Source: a bacterium
GTDB taxonomy: Bacteria > Patescibacteriota > Minisyncoccia > Minisyncoccales > CG1-02-41-26
Length of the DNA: 41,611 nt
NCBI GenBank assembly: GCA_030616605.1
Contig: JAUWWY010000002.1
Span: 182,867 to 224,477, forward strand
Direction: 5' to 3'
The position numbers were made by a program, and so were the translations under genes. Under the pieces are notes generated by a model. It ran no database searches and had not been told where the DNA came from. It saw nothing but the letters and a program-made list of their open reading frames with translations. Below, piece after piece: positions 22,949 through 30,743 of the stretch. Position 1 is the first letter of the stretch. Each line of letters begins with the position of its first letter.

Positions 22949-22966
22949 TTTAGAAAGCTTTCTAAA
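22949..22966. repeat. Perfect 18-bp palindrome
   Basis: TTTAGAAAGCTTTCTAAA is identical to its reverse complement and overlaps the first three bases of the terminator stem at 22964. Two smaller hairpins precede it, one being accttg/caaggt at 22901-22919. Confidence 0.8.
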
Positions 22967-23016
22967 GTCTCGTTCTCTGCTCTATCTGATTTCTTAGAGA
23001 ACGAGACTTTTTATTT
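22964..23016 (+). terminator. Strong intrinsic terminator before hpf
   Basis: A perfect 15-bp stem, aaagtctcgttctct / agagaacgagacttt, with a 17-base loop is followed by ttattt. It separates the mini-ORF unit from the hpf promoter. Confidence 0.93.
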
Positions 23017-23043
23017 GCATTTTTTTTAAATTTCAGTTAATAT
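23015..23043 (+). promoter_or_regulatory. Promoter of the hpf-secA operon
   Basis: TTGCAT (23015-23020), 17 bases, TAATAT (23038-23043). The predicted start is about 15 bases before the hpf ATG, a short leader. Confidence 0.72.
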
Positions 23044-23064
23044 TTATTTGTAAAAAATTTTAAG

Positions 23065-23502
23065 ATGAGAATAGTCATTAAAGCAACAAAAGTAAATCTG
23101 ACAGAGAATTTGCGAGAATTGATTCAAGAAAAAATTTCAAGTTTAGAAAAATTCTTAGAAGAAATTTTAGAAAAAGAAGATATTTTTGATGGTCAAAAGC
23201 CGAGAACAGAAGCTTTCGTTGAGGTCGGTAAACCCTCAGCTCATCATAGAAAGGGAAAGGTTTTTTATGCCGAATGTCAGATTCCTCTACCCGGAAAAGA
23301 ATTGAGAGCAATAGCTGAAAGAAAAAGTTTGGAAATGGCAATTACTGAAGTTAAAGATGAGTTGCAGCGTCAGTTAAAAAAGTACAAAGGAAGTCAAAAA
23401 GCTCAACAGAAAAGAAATCAAAGAAGAGCAAAAAAAGATTTCAAAATTTCAAAATCAGCTAGATTTTATAGAAAAGGAAGAATAAGAGAAGAAGGAATGT
23501 AG
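23065..23502 (+). CDS. hpf: Ribosome hibernation-promoting factor, short form
   Basis: Binds the 30S decoding region and puts ribosomes into an inactive state in slow growth. The beginning (MRIVIKATKVNLTENLRELIQEKI) and the middle (PRTEAFVEVGKPSAHHRKGKVFYAECQIPLPGKELRA) match the beta-alpha fold of the HPF/RaiA N-terminal domain. At 145 residues it has this domain and a basic tail (KAQQKRNQRRAKKDF) but no long-form dimerisation domain. It has its own promoter and lies four bases before secA. Confidence 0.88.
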   Translation: MRIVIKATKVNLTENLRELIQEKISSLEKFLEEILEKEDIFDGQKPRTEAFVEVGKPSAHHRKGKVFYAECQIPLPGKELRAIAERKSLEMAITEVKDELQRQLKKYKGSQKAQQKRNQRRAKKDFKISKSARFYRKGRIREEGM

Positions 23503-23506
23503 AATT

Positions 23507-25978
23507 ATGAAATTTTTATCTAAACTCTTAGGTGATCCAAACGAGAAATATTTTAAAAAACTTCAGCCCATTATTGATAAGATAAACAGCCTCGAACCAG
23601 AGTTCGAGCATTTTTCTATTTCTGAACTTCAAGAAAAGACAAAAGAATTTAAAGAAAGATTGAGAAAAGCCGAGACTTTAGACGATTTACTGCCAGAAAC
23701 ATTTGCTTTAGTTAGAGAAGCATCAAAGAGGACCCTTAATCAACGGCATTATGATGTTCAGTTATTAGATGGAATTGCTCTCCATCAAGGAAAAATTACT
23801 GAAATGAAAACAGGAGAGGGAAAGACTTTAGCTGCAACTTTGCCGGTTTATTTAAATGCTTTACTTGGCAAAGGTGTTCATATTATTACGGTTAATGACT
23901 ATTTAGCAAGAAGGGATATGGTCTGGATGGGACAGATTTACCATTTATTGGGTTTGTCAATTGGCTGTTTGAATAGCGAGCAGAGTTTTTTATACGACCC
24001 GGATTATAAAAAACCAACCGAAGAAAAAGAAAAAATTAGAGATGAACTCGGTAGTTTTTATATTGTTGAAGATTTTTTAAGACCTTGTTCCAGAAAAGAA
24101 ACTTATTTAACTGATATTGTTTATGGCACTAACAATGAATTTGGTTTTGATTACTTAAGAGACAATATGGTTCCCGATTTAAAAAATAAAGTTCAGCGCG
24201 ACTTTCATTATGCTATTTTAGATGAAGTTGATTCTATTTTAATTGATGAAGCAAGAACTCCTTTGATTATTTCCCAACCCGATTACGAGGCATCAAAAAT
24301 GTATAAAGAATTTTCAGGGATTGTTCCAAGACTGAAAGAAAATCTTGATTATAATATTGATGAAAAAATGAAGGCGGCGAGCTTAACCGAGGAGGGAATT
24401 GAAAGAATTGAAAAAATTTTAGGAATTGGAAATATTTATCAGGAAAAAGGAATAAGATATCTTCACCATTTAGAACAAGCCCTGAGAGCCAAAGTTTTTT
24501 TCAAAAAAGACAGAGATTATATTGTCAAAGAGGGGAAAGTAGTCATTGTTGATGAATTTACTGGTCGTTTGTTGCCGGGAAGAAGGTATTCAGGTGGTTT
24601 ACATCAAGCAATTGAAGCAAAAGAGAGAGTTGAAGTGAAGCCGGAATCAAAAAGTTTAGCTACTATTACTTTCCAGAATTATTTTAGACTCTACCAAAAA
24701 TTAGCCGGAATGACTGGAACAGCCCAAACTTCCGGTGAAGAGTTTGAAAAGGTTTATGGTATTTCCGTTGTTGTAATTCCTACTAATAAGCCAATGATAA
24801 GAAAAGATTTATCAGACAGAGTTTACAAAAACGAATTTGGTAAATTTAAAGCAATAGTCAAGGATGTTAGGAAAAGACATCAAGAAGGACAGCCGGTTTT
24901 AATTGGAACGACCTCAATTGAAAAAAATGAGCTTTTAACCAAGATGCTCTTGAGAGAGGGGATTTCCTGCGAAATTTTAAACGCCAAACAGCACCAGAGA
25001 GAAGGAGAAATTATAGCTCAAGCTGGTAAAAAAAGAGCGGTGACAGTAGCTACTAATATGGCTGGAAGAGGAGTTGATATAATTTTGGGTGGAAATCCAC
25101 CAGATTTAAAAGAGGCAGAGGAAATTAAAGCGATTGGAGGTCTTCATGTTATCGGAGTTCAGAGACATGAGGCCAGAAGAATTGACAACCAATTACGGGG
25201 TAGAGCCGGAAGACAGGGCGATCCTGGCTCTTCTCAATTTTTTGTCTCTTTGGAAGATTCACTTATAAGAATATTTGGCGGTGAGAGGATAAAAAATTTA
25301 ATGACCAGTTTAAATATCCCGGAAGACCAAGCAATTGAAGCAAAACTTCTTTCCGGGGCGATAGAAAAAGCTCAAGCCAGGGTTGAAGGAACAAATTTTG
25401 ATATAAGAAAGCATGTTTTAGAATACGATGATGTTATCTCAAAACAGAGAAATAAAATTTATTTTCAAAGAAAAGAAATTTTGGAAAAAGATTACCAAAA
25501 ACTTCGGAATTTTATTTTAGAAGTTATTGAAAATGAGATTAAAAGAATAATTGAAGCCCATCAAGAAAATGGATTTGATTTTGAAGAAATTTTTGAGGAG
25601 TTAAAAACAATTTTACCTTTGCCTGATGAAATTCATGTTAAATTGAAAGATTTTTTAGAAAGTCAAGAAATGTTTGAATTTCTGGCAGGGTTAACTAAAA
25701 AATATTTTACCCTCAAGGAAGAAAAAGAGGGTAAAGAAAATATGGAAAAGATTTTAGACTTTATTTGCTTAAGAACAATAGATATCTTTTGGTCCGAACA
25801 TTTGGAAACAATGGAACATTTAAAAGACTCAGTAAGATTACGAGCTTATGGGGGAAGAGATCCTTTGGTTGAATATAAAACTGAAAGCCACCGAATTTTC
25901 CAAGAGCTTCAAAAAACCATTGATTTTCAAATTGCCCGCACAGTTTTTAAACTAACCTCCTCTCAAGGAGCTCGATAA
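23507..25978 (+). CDS. secA: Protein translocase ATPase SecA
   Basis: Motor that pushes preproteins through SecYEG. Visible features are Walker A MKTGEGKTLAA (about 103-113), the DEVDSILIDEARTPLIIS block with the DEAD-like motif, the preprotein cross-linking domain, NMAGRGVDIILGG, and the QLRGRAGRQGDPGSSQFF helicase motif. It ends at 823 residues with SSQGAR, so the usual C-terminal zinc-binding SEC-C tail (binding SecB and lipid) is missing. This is consistent with reduced genomes. It is followed 31 bases later by secD. Confidence 0.96.
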   Translation: MKFLSKLLGDPNEKYFKKLQPIIDKINSLEPEFEHFSISELQEKTKEFKERLRKAETLDDLLPETFALVREASKRTLNQRHYDVQLLDGIALHQGKITEMKTGEGKTLAATLPVYLNALLGKGVHIITVNDYLARRDMVWMGQIYHLLGLSIGCLNSEQSFLYDPDYKKPTEEKEKIRDELGSFYIVEDFLRPCSRKETYLTDIVYGTNNEFGFDYLRDNMVPDLKNKVQRDFHYAILDEVDSILIDEARTPLIISQPDYEASKMYKEFSGIVPRLKENLDYNIDEKMKAASLTEEGIERIEKILGIGNIYQEKGIRYLHHLEQALRAKVFFKKDRDYIVKEGKVVIVDEFTGRLLPGRRYSGGLHQAIEAKERVEVKPESKSLATITFQNYFRLYQKLAGMTGTAQTSGEEFEKVYGISVVVIPTNKPMIRKDLSDRVYKNEFGKFKAIVKDVRKRHQEGQPVLIGTTSIEKNELLTKMLLREGISCEILNAKQHQREGEIIAQAGKKRAVTVATNMAGRGVDIILGGNPPDLKEAEEIKAIGGLHVIGVQRHEARRIDNQLRGRAGRQGDPGSSQFFVSLEDSLIRIFGGERIKNLMTSLNIPEDQAIEAKLLSGAIEKAQARVEGTNFDIRKHVLEYDDVISKQRNKIYFQRKEILEKDYQKLRNFILEVIENEIKRIIEAHQENGFDFEEIFEELKTILPLPDEIHVKLKDFLESQEMFEFLAGLTKKYFTLKEEKEGKENMEKILDFICLRTIDIFWSEHLETMEHLKDSVRLRAYGGRDPLVEYKTESHRIFQELQKTIDFQIARTVFKLTSSQGAR

Positions 25979-26009
25979 ATCAAGCTTAATAGATTAGAAT
26001 AAGATAAAG

Positions 26010-27266
26010 ATGAGAAAAAGAAAAATTTATATTAATTTAATAATAATTATTGTCTTGGCTTTTTTTGCTTTGAATACAGCCTTTCCTAATATTAAACTTC
26101 CTTATTTTCCGGAAAAACCATTTAAACTGGGATTAGATTTACAGGGAGGAACTCATTTGGTTTATCAAGCCGACTTATCAAAAATTGAAGAAGATGAAAG
26201 AGGGGAGGCAATGCAAGGCTTAAAAGATGTTATTGAAAGAAGGGTTAATCTTTTCGGGGTGGTTGAACCCAAGGTTCAGCTTCAACAAACCCCTGAACAT
26301 CAGCGGCTGATAGTTGAATTGCCTGGAGTTAAAGATGTTACTCAAGCCATAGAAATGATAGGAAAGACCCCTTATCTTGAGTTCAAAGAGGAAATAGAAG
26401 AAGAACCTTATTTTCTAACAACTAAATTAACCGGTCGCTATCTAAAAAAAGCCCAATTAGCTTTTGACCAGACAACTTTTGAGCCTCAAGTTCTTTTAGA
26501 GTTTAATTCAGAGGGTAAAGAAATTTTTAAAGATTTAACCACCAAAAACGTTGGCAAAAGATTAGCTATTTTTATTGACAATGTTTTAATTTCAGCTCCA
26601 GTGGTTCAGGAAGTAATTTCTGGCGGTAAAGCTCAAATTACCGGTAGGTTTACAAACGAAGAAGCTAAAGAATTAGCCAGAAATTTAAATGCTGGAGCTT
26701 TGCCTGTCCCAATTAAATTAATTTCTCAAAATACAATCGGACCCATCTTAGGAAAGATTTCTTTGGAGAAATCTTTAAAAGCAGGGATAATTGGTTTTTT
26801 GGCTGTATTTTTATTTATGATTATTTTTTATAGGGTTTCTGGAATTCTGGCTTGTATGAGTTTGATAATCTATGCTGGAATTTTACTCTCTCTTTTCAAG
26901 CTGGTGCCAGTGACTCTAACCTTAGCTGGAATTGGAGGGACTATTTTATCGGTCGGGATGGCAGTTGACGCAAATGTTTTGATTTTTGAAAGAATGAAAG
27001 AAGAACGAAAGGAGGGGGAGGGTTTTTCGCGAGCAGTTGAAACAGGATTTTCCCGGGCTTGGCCTTCAATCAGAGATAGTAATCTGACTACTTTAATTGT
27101 TGCTTTGATAATGTTTAGTTTCGGGACATCATTTGTTAAAGGATTTGCTTTAACTTTGAGTTTTGGAATTTTAGTCAGCATGTTTTCTGCTTTATTTATT
27201 GTCAGAACTTTTTTAAGAAGTTTCATGGGAACAAGGTTGGAAAAAGTAAAATGGCTCTGGGGATAA
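26010..27266 (+). CDS. secD: Protein translocase subunit SecD
   Basis: Membrane protein that, with SecF, uses the proton gradient to pull exported proteins across the membrane. The first helix is at about 8-22, followed by the signature LGLDLQGGTHLVYQ and a reduced periplasmic domain. The last part has five helices with the VGMAVDANVLIFERMKEE motif carrying the conserved Asp. At 418 residues the periplasmic part is compact. The stop is one base away from the secF start. Confidence 0.95.
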   Translation: MRKRKIYINLIIIIVLAFFALNTAFPNIKLPYFPEKPFKLGLDLQGGTHLVYQADLSKIEEDERGEAMQGLKDVIERRVNLFGVVEPKVQLQQTPEHQRLIVELPGVKDVTQAIEMIGKTPYLEFKEEIEEEPYFLTTKLTGRYLKKAQLAFDQTTFEPQVLLEFNSEGKEIFKDLTTKNVGKRLAIFIDNVLISAPVVQEVISGGKAQITGRFTNEEAKELARNLNAGALPVPIKLISQNTIGPILGKISLEKSLKAGIIGFLAVFLFMIIFYRVSGILACMSLIIYAGILLSLFKLVPVTLTLAGIGGTILSVGMAVDANVLIFERMKEERKEGEGFSRAVETGFSRAWPSIRDSNLTTLIVALIMFSFGTSFVKGFALTLSFGILVSMFSALFIVRTFLRSFMGTRLEKVKWLWG

Positions 27267-27267
27267 T

Positions 27268-28170
27268 ATGTATATTCCATTTATAAGACATCGCAAAATA
27301 TTTTATATAATTTCTGTTATTTTGGTCAGTTTGGCCATAATCAGTGTTTTTGTCTTTGGGCTGAAATTAGGTATTGATTTTACTGGAGGGAGCTTACTCA
27401 GCTTAAATTATAAAAACCAGATTCCAAGTTCCTTAGAGATAAGAGAAAGTTTAAAAGAACTTGAATTAGGAGAAATTGTGGTTCAGCCGGTAGGAGAAAA
27501 GGGAATTCTCTTAAGGATGAAAGATGTTTCAGAAGAAAACCATCAGAAAATTTTGGAGAAGCTGAAAAAATTAGGAGAAATTGAACAAGGTTCTGAGAGT
27601 TTTCAGTCAATAGGACCGGTAATTGGCCAAGAACTTACCCAAAAAACAAAAATTGTCGTTTTTTTAGCTTTATTAGCCATTTTAATTTACATTGCTTTTA
27701 GTTTTAGGAGAATTTCTCGCCCGGTTAAATCCTATGTCTATGGATTGACAAGCTTAATTGCTCTTTTTCATGATGTTTTAATTCCTATTGGCATTTTTGC
27801 CGTCTTGGGTAAATTCTATGGAGTAGAAATAACCATTCCCATAATTACCGCCTTTCTGACCATTTTTGGTTATTCCATCAATGACTCGGTAGTTGTATTT
27901 GACAGAGTAAGGGAAAACCTTTTAAAATTAAGAAAAAGCAACTTTGAGCTTTTGGTTGAAAAAAGTTTGAATCAAACCCTGACCCGCTCTTTAAGTACTT
28001 CTTTAACCACCTTATTTGTTCTTTTTTCCATCTTTTTCTTTGGTGGTCAAACCTTAAAATATTTTTCTTTAACCTTGATTTTAGGAATTATTCTTGGCAC
28101 TTATTCTTCTTTATTTTTAGCCACCCCTCTTTTAGTAAGCTTTTATAAATTTAGAGAAAGAAATAGTTGA
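27268..28170 (+). CDS. secF: Protein translocase subunit SecF
   Basis: Partner of SecD. It has one N-terminal helix (about 10-32), the signature GIDFTGGSLLSL (about 36-47), a short periplasmic domain and five helices with the GYSINDSVVVFDRVREN motif. Length (300 aa) is normal. The last bases of secF (agttga) begin a TTGACA hexamer that may serve the next gene. Confidence 0.95.
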   Translation: MYIPFIRHRKIFYIISVILVSLAIISVFVFGLKLGIDFTGGSLLSLNYKNQIPSSLEIRESLKELELGEIVVQPVGEKGILLRMKDVSEENHQKILEKLKKLGEIEQGSESFQSIGPVIGQELTQKTKIVVFLALLAILIYIAFSFRRISRPVKSYVYGLTSLIALFHDVLIPIGIFAVLGKFYGVEITIPIITAFLTIFGYSINDSVVVFDRVRENLLKLRKSNFELLVEKSLNQTLTRSLSTSLTTLFVLFSIFFFGGQTLKYFSLTLILGIILGTYSSLFLATPLLVSFYKFRERNS

Positions 28171-28185
28171 CACTTGATTTTAGTT

Positions 28186-29208
28186 ATGGTTAAATGGAAA
28201 AACATGACTGATTACAAAAAAATTTGTTTAAAAGTTTTAGAAGAACTGCCTCAACGGCAAAAAACTGTTATTATCAGGAGATTTGGTTTGGAAAATAAAG
28301 AGAGAGAAACCTTGGAAAAGATTGGTCAAAACCTTGGAGTAACCAGAGAAAGAATTCGGCAAATTGAAGCTGACGGTTTTAGAGAAGTTGAAAAGAAAAA
28401 AGAAGAAAAGGATTTAAAAAAGACCTTTTTTGAGCTTAAACAATATCTTCAAGGAAAGGGTGGTTTGAAAAGAGAGAATATTATGCTGGCCGACCTGGGA
28501 AAGAATGATTTCCCAAATTATATCTTTCTTTTACTTACTCTAGGAGATGATTTTCACCGCTTTCCAGAGGATAAAGATTTTTATTCTTTTTGGACTATTG
28601 ATAAAAATCTTTTTCAAAAAGTAAAGAATATTTCAGAGAGTCTTGTTAAAAAGTTTGAAAGAGAAAAAAAGCCCCTTTCAGAAAATAATTTCTTCAAATT
28701 AGGTAAAAATGAATCTCCTCAGATTTTTCTTTCTTCAGTTGAAATTTTGAAAAGAATTGAAAAAGGACTTCTTGGTCGTTTTGGTTTAGTTGATTGGCCG
28801 GAGATTAAGCCGCATGGAGTGAAAGATAAAGCTTATTTAACTTTAAGAAAAACTAATAAACCTTTACATTTTAAAGATATAGCTTATCTTTCAAGCGAAC
28901 TTGAAGGAGAATACTGCCAAAGAAAAACTGTTTTTCCCCAGACCGTTCATAATGAGTTGATTAGAGACGAAAGATTTGTTTTAGTCGGCAGGGGAATTTA
29001 TGCCTTGAAAGAATGGGGCTATAATTCTGGAACAGTCAAAGATATTATTGTTGATATTTTAAAGAAATCAAAAAAAACCTTAACCAAGAAACAAATATTT
29101 AATCAGGTTTTGAATCAGCGAATGGTAAAAGAGAATACAATTTTACTGAATCTTCAAAATAAAGACTTCTTTTCAAAAGATTCTCAAGGAAGATATATTT
29201 TAAAGTAG
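28186..29208 (+). CDS. Sigma-region-4 / HARE-HTH fusion regulator
   Basis: Predicted DNA-binding transcription factor. Residues about 15-75 match sigma-70 region 4: LPQRQKTVIIRRFGLENKE, then TLEKIGQNLGVTRERIRQIE, the -35 recognition helix-turn-helix. No region 2 is present, so it is not a complete sigma factor. A helical middle follows. Near residue 220 a HARE-HTH-type winged helix begins (KPLHFKDIAYLSSEL, then FVLVGRGIYALKEWG), followed by a second small helical repeat (TLTKKQIFNQVLNQ). Alternative starts are TTG 28174 and ATG 28204. A TTGACA-17-TTAAAT promoter (28167-28195) would favour 28204. I recall this architecture from CPR genomes, but its targets are unknown. Confidence 0.8.
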   Translation: MVKWKNMTDYKKICLKVLEELPQRQKTVIIRRFGLENKERETLEKIGQNLGVTRERIRQIEADGFREVEKKKEEKDLKKTFFELKQYLQGKGGLKRENIMLADLGKNDFPNYIFLLLTLGDDFHRFPEDKDFYSFWTIDKNLFQKVKNISESLVKKFEREKKPLSENNFFKLGKNESPQIFLSSVEILKRIEKGLLGRFGLVDWPEIKPHGVKDKAYLTLRKTNKPLHFKDIAYLSSELEGEYCQRKTVFPQTVHNELIRDERFVLVGRGIYALKEWGYNSGTVKDIIVDILKKSKKTLTKKQIFNQVLNQRMVKENTILLNLQNKDFFSKDSQGRYILK

Positions 29209-29216
29209 AATCTAAA

Positions 29217-29438
29217 ATGCTATTTCTTGGAACAGCAATTACAATTTTATTGATAGCAGCTTTTGTCTTTTTTTTGATTTTCTCTTACGTTTGTTTACAT
29301 TGGACTAACAGAAATATAAAAGAGGCCAAAAATATATTTGGTGGTATAATGGTCTCTTTTTTATATACTTTTAAAATTTTGTTATTGGGTTTTGTGCTAA
29401 TTTTGATAGTTTCTTTGTTTTTGGATAAACCTTTTTAG
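29217..29438 (+). CDS. Small two-helix membrane protein
   Basis: Unrecognised 73-residue protein with two predicted membrane helices (about 5-28 and 47-68) joined by a short polar loop (HWTNRNIKEAKN). It lies 8 bases after the sigma4-HARE gene and 3 bases before the 431-residue membrane protein, so the three are probably translated from one message. It may be an accessory subunit of the ATPase cassette that follows; this is inferred only from position. Confidence 0.7.
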   Translation: MLFLGTAITILLIAAFVFFLIFSYVCLHWTNRNIKEAKNIFGGIMVSFLYTFKILLLGFVLILIVSLFLDKPF

Positions 29439-29441
29439 AAT

Positions 29442-30737
29442 ATGTCAGAAGTAATTTCAATAATAATTTTGGTTTTAAAGGGTTGGTGGTGGTTATTTCT
29501 TCCGGCTATTTTGTATTTGCCCGTCAGTTTTCTTTATCTCTGGTGGGTAAAATGGGAGGTTTGGTATAAAAGAATAGATTGGATGATGCTTGAAATTGTT
29601 CCGCCGGGAGAAATTGAAAAACCTTTTCGGGCAATGGAAGATGTTTTTTCTGCTTTGTGGCCAATATATGATTTTGCCAATTGGCGAGAGAGATGGTGTG
29701 AAGGAGAATTTCCTTTGGGTCCTTATTGGTTTTCTTTTGAAATAGCAAGTTTTGAAGGTGATCTTCATTTTTATCTGAGAATAGAAAGAGGCCGGCGTAC
29801 TTTTGCTGAAAGTATAATTTATACTCATTATCCAGAAGCAGAAATTTTTGAAGTTGAAGACTACACTCAAACCATTCCTCAAGACCTTCCAAATAAAGTT
29901 TACGATGTTTATGGCGAAGATTTTAAATTTATAAGAGATCATTCTTATCCAATAAAAACTTATAAATTTTTTGAGGCTCGAATACCGGAAGCAGTAGAAG
30001 CAGAGAAAAGGATTGACCCTCTTTATTCTTTAATGGAGGCAATGACAAACCTTAGAAAAGGAGAGATAACTTGGTTTCAAATTGTACCTGTTCCTATTAC
30101 TAATGAAGATATTCCTTGGGCTTCTAAAGGAAAACAAATAGCTAACAAAATTGCCAGACGTCCCCAAAAACCAAAGTCAAGGTCAATTCTTCAAGAAATC
30201 TCAGATGTAATAATAGGCGGACAACCGGCTGAAGCTGAGAGAGAAAAGGGGCTGCCTCCTGGAGTTTCTGAGGAAACTGAAAGAGAAATGTTAATTACTC
30301 CTGGAGAGAGAGCTATTCTTACTGGAATTGAGGAAAAAATTTCAAAATATGGCTTTGCTACTTTTATCAGATTTCTTTATATTTTTCCCAGAGGTGCTTA
30401 TTATGTTCCTCATGGTAAGATTGGCAGAAGTTATTTCGCTCATTTTTTTACTCAAGACATGAATACAATTGTCTTTTCAGGAAGAACTAGGAGCAAGGTT
30501 CACTATCTTCTTAGAAAAAGAAGGGTTTATGCCAGAAAAAAAAGTCTTTTTGAAAAATATGTTAAAAGATTTCCCCCTTCTTTTCCAAAGATGGTAGGTC
30601 CAGAGACTTTAATTTTAAACATTGAGGAATTAGCTACTCTTTTTCATCTCCCAACTAAAGCGTCTATTTTACCGCCGGGGATTCCTCGAGTTCCTGTCAA
30701 AAAAGGAGCACCGCCCCCCGGCATTCCTACAGAGTAA
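29442..30737 (+). CDS. Membrane protein paired with a VirD4-like ATPase
   Basis: Not assigned to a named family. Two closely spaced N-terminal membrane segments (about 5-36, rich in Trp and Leu) are followed by a large cytoplasmic part. Residues about 100-135 (FEGDLHFYLRIERGRRTFAE, then IIYTHYPEAEIFEVEDY) resemble the N-terminal domains of conjugation-type ATPases, which read a shape like LRIP...YPxAEI. A charged spacer is at 220-290 and a second globular segment (YGFATFIRFLYIFPRG) follows. The tail is Pro-rich with repeated PPGIP words. Six bases separate it from the ATPase gene. The pair may be a split conjugation-type motor, with this protein as the membrane-anchoring half. Confidence 0.72.
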   Translation: MSEVISIIILVLKGWWWLFLPAILYLPVSFLYLWWVKWEVWYKRIDWMMLEIVPPGEIEKPFRAMEDVFSALWPIYDFANWRERWCEGEFPLGPYWFSFEIASFEGDLHFYLRIERGRRTFAESIIYTHYPEAEIFEVEDYTQTIPQDLPNKVYDVYGEDFKFIRDHSYPIKTYKFFEARIPEAVEAEKRIDPLYSLMEAMTNLRKGEITWFQIVPVPITNEDIPWASKGKQIANKIARRPQKPKSRSILQEISDVIIGGQPAEAEREKGLPPGVSEETEREMLITPGERAILTGIEEKISKYGFATFIRFLYIFPRGAYYVPHGKIGRSYFAHFFTQDMNTIVFSGRTRSKVHYLLRKRRVYARKKSLFEKYVKRFPPSFPKMVGPETLILNIEELATLFHLPTKASILPPGIPRVPVKKGAPPPGIPTE

Positions 30738-30743
30738 AAATTT

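Noticed and set aside
29493-29942. Long minus-strand ORFs opposite the 431-residue membrane protein (29493-29942 and 29524-29892)
   Set aside because: They are shadows in other frames, with no ribosome-binding site or domain-like sequence. The plus-strand frame has coherent membrane and domain features.
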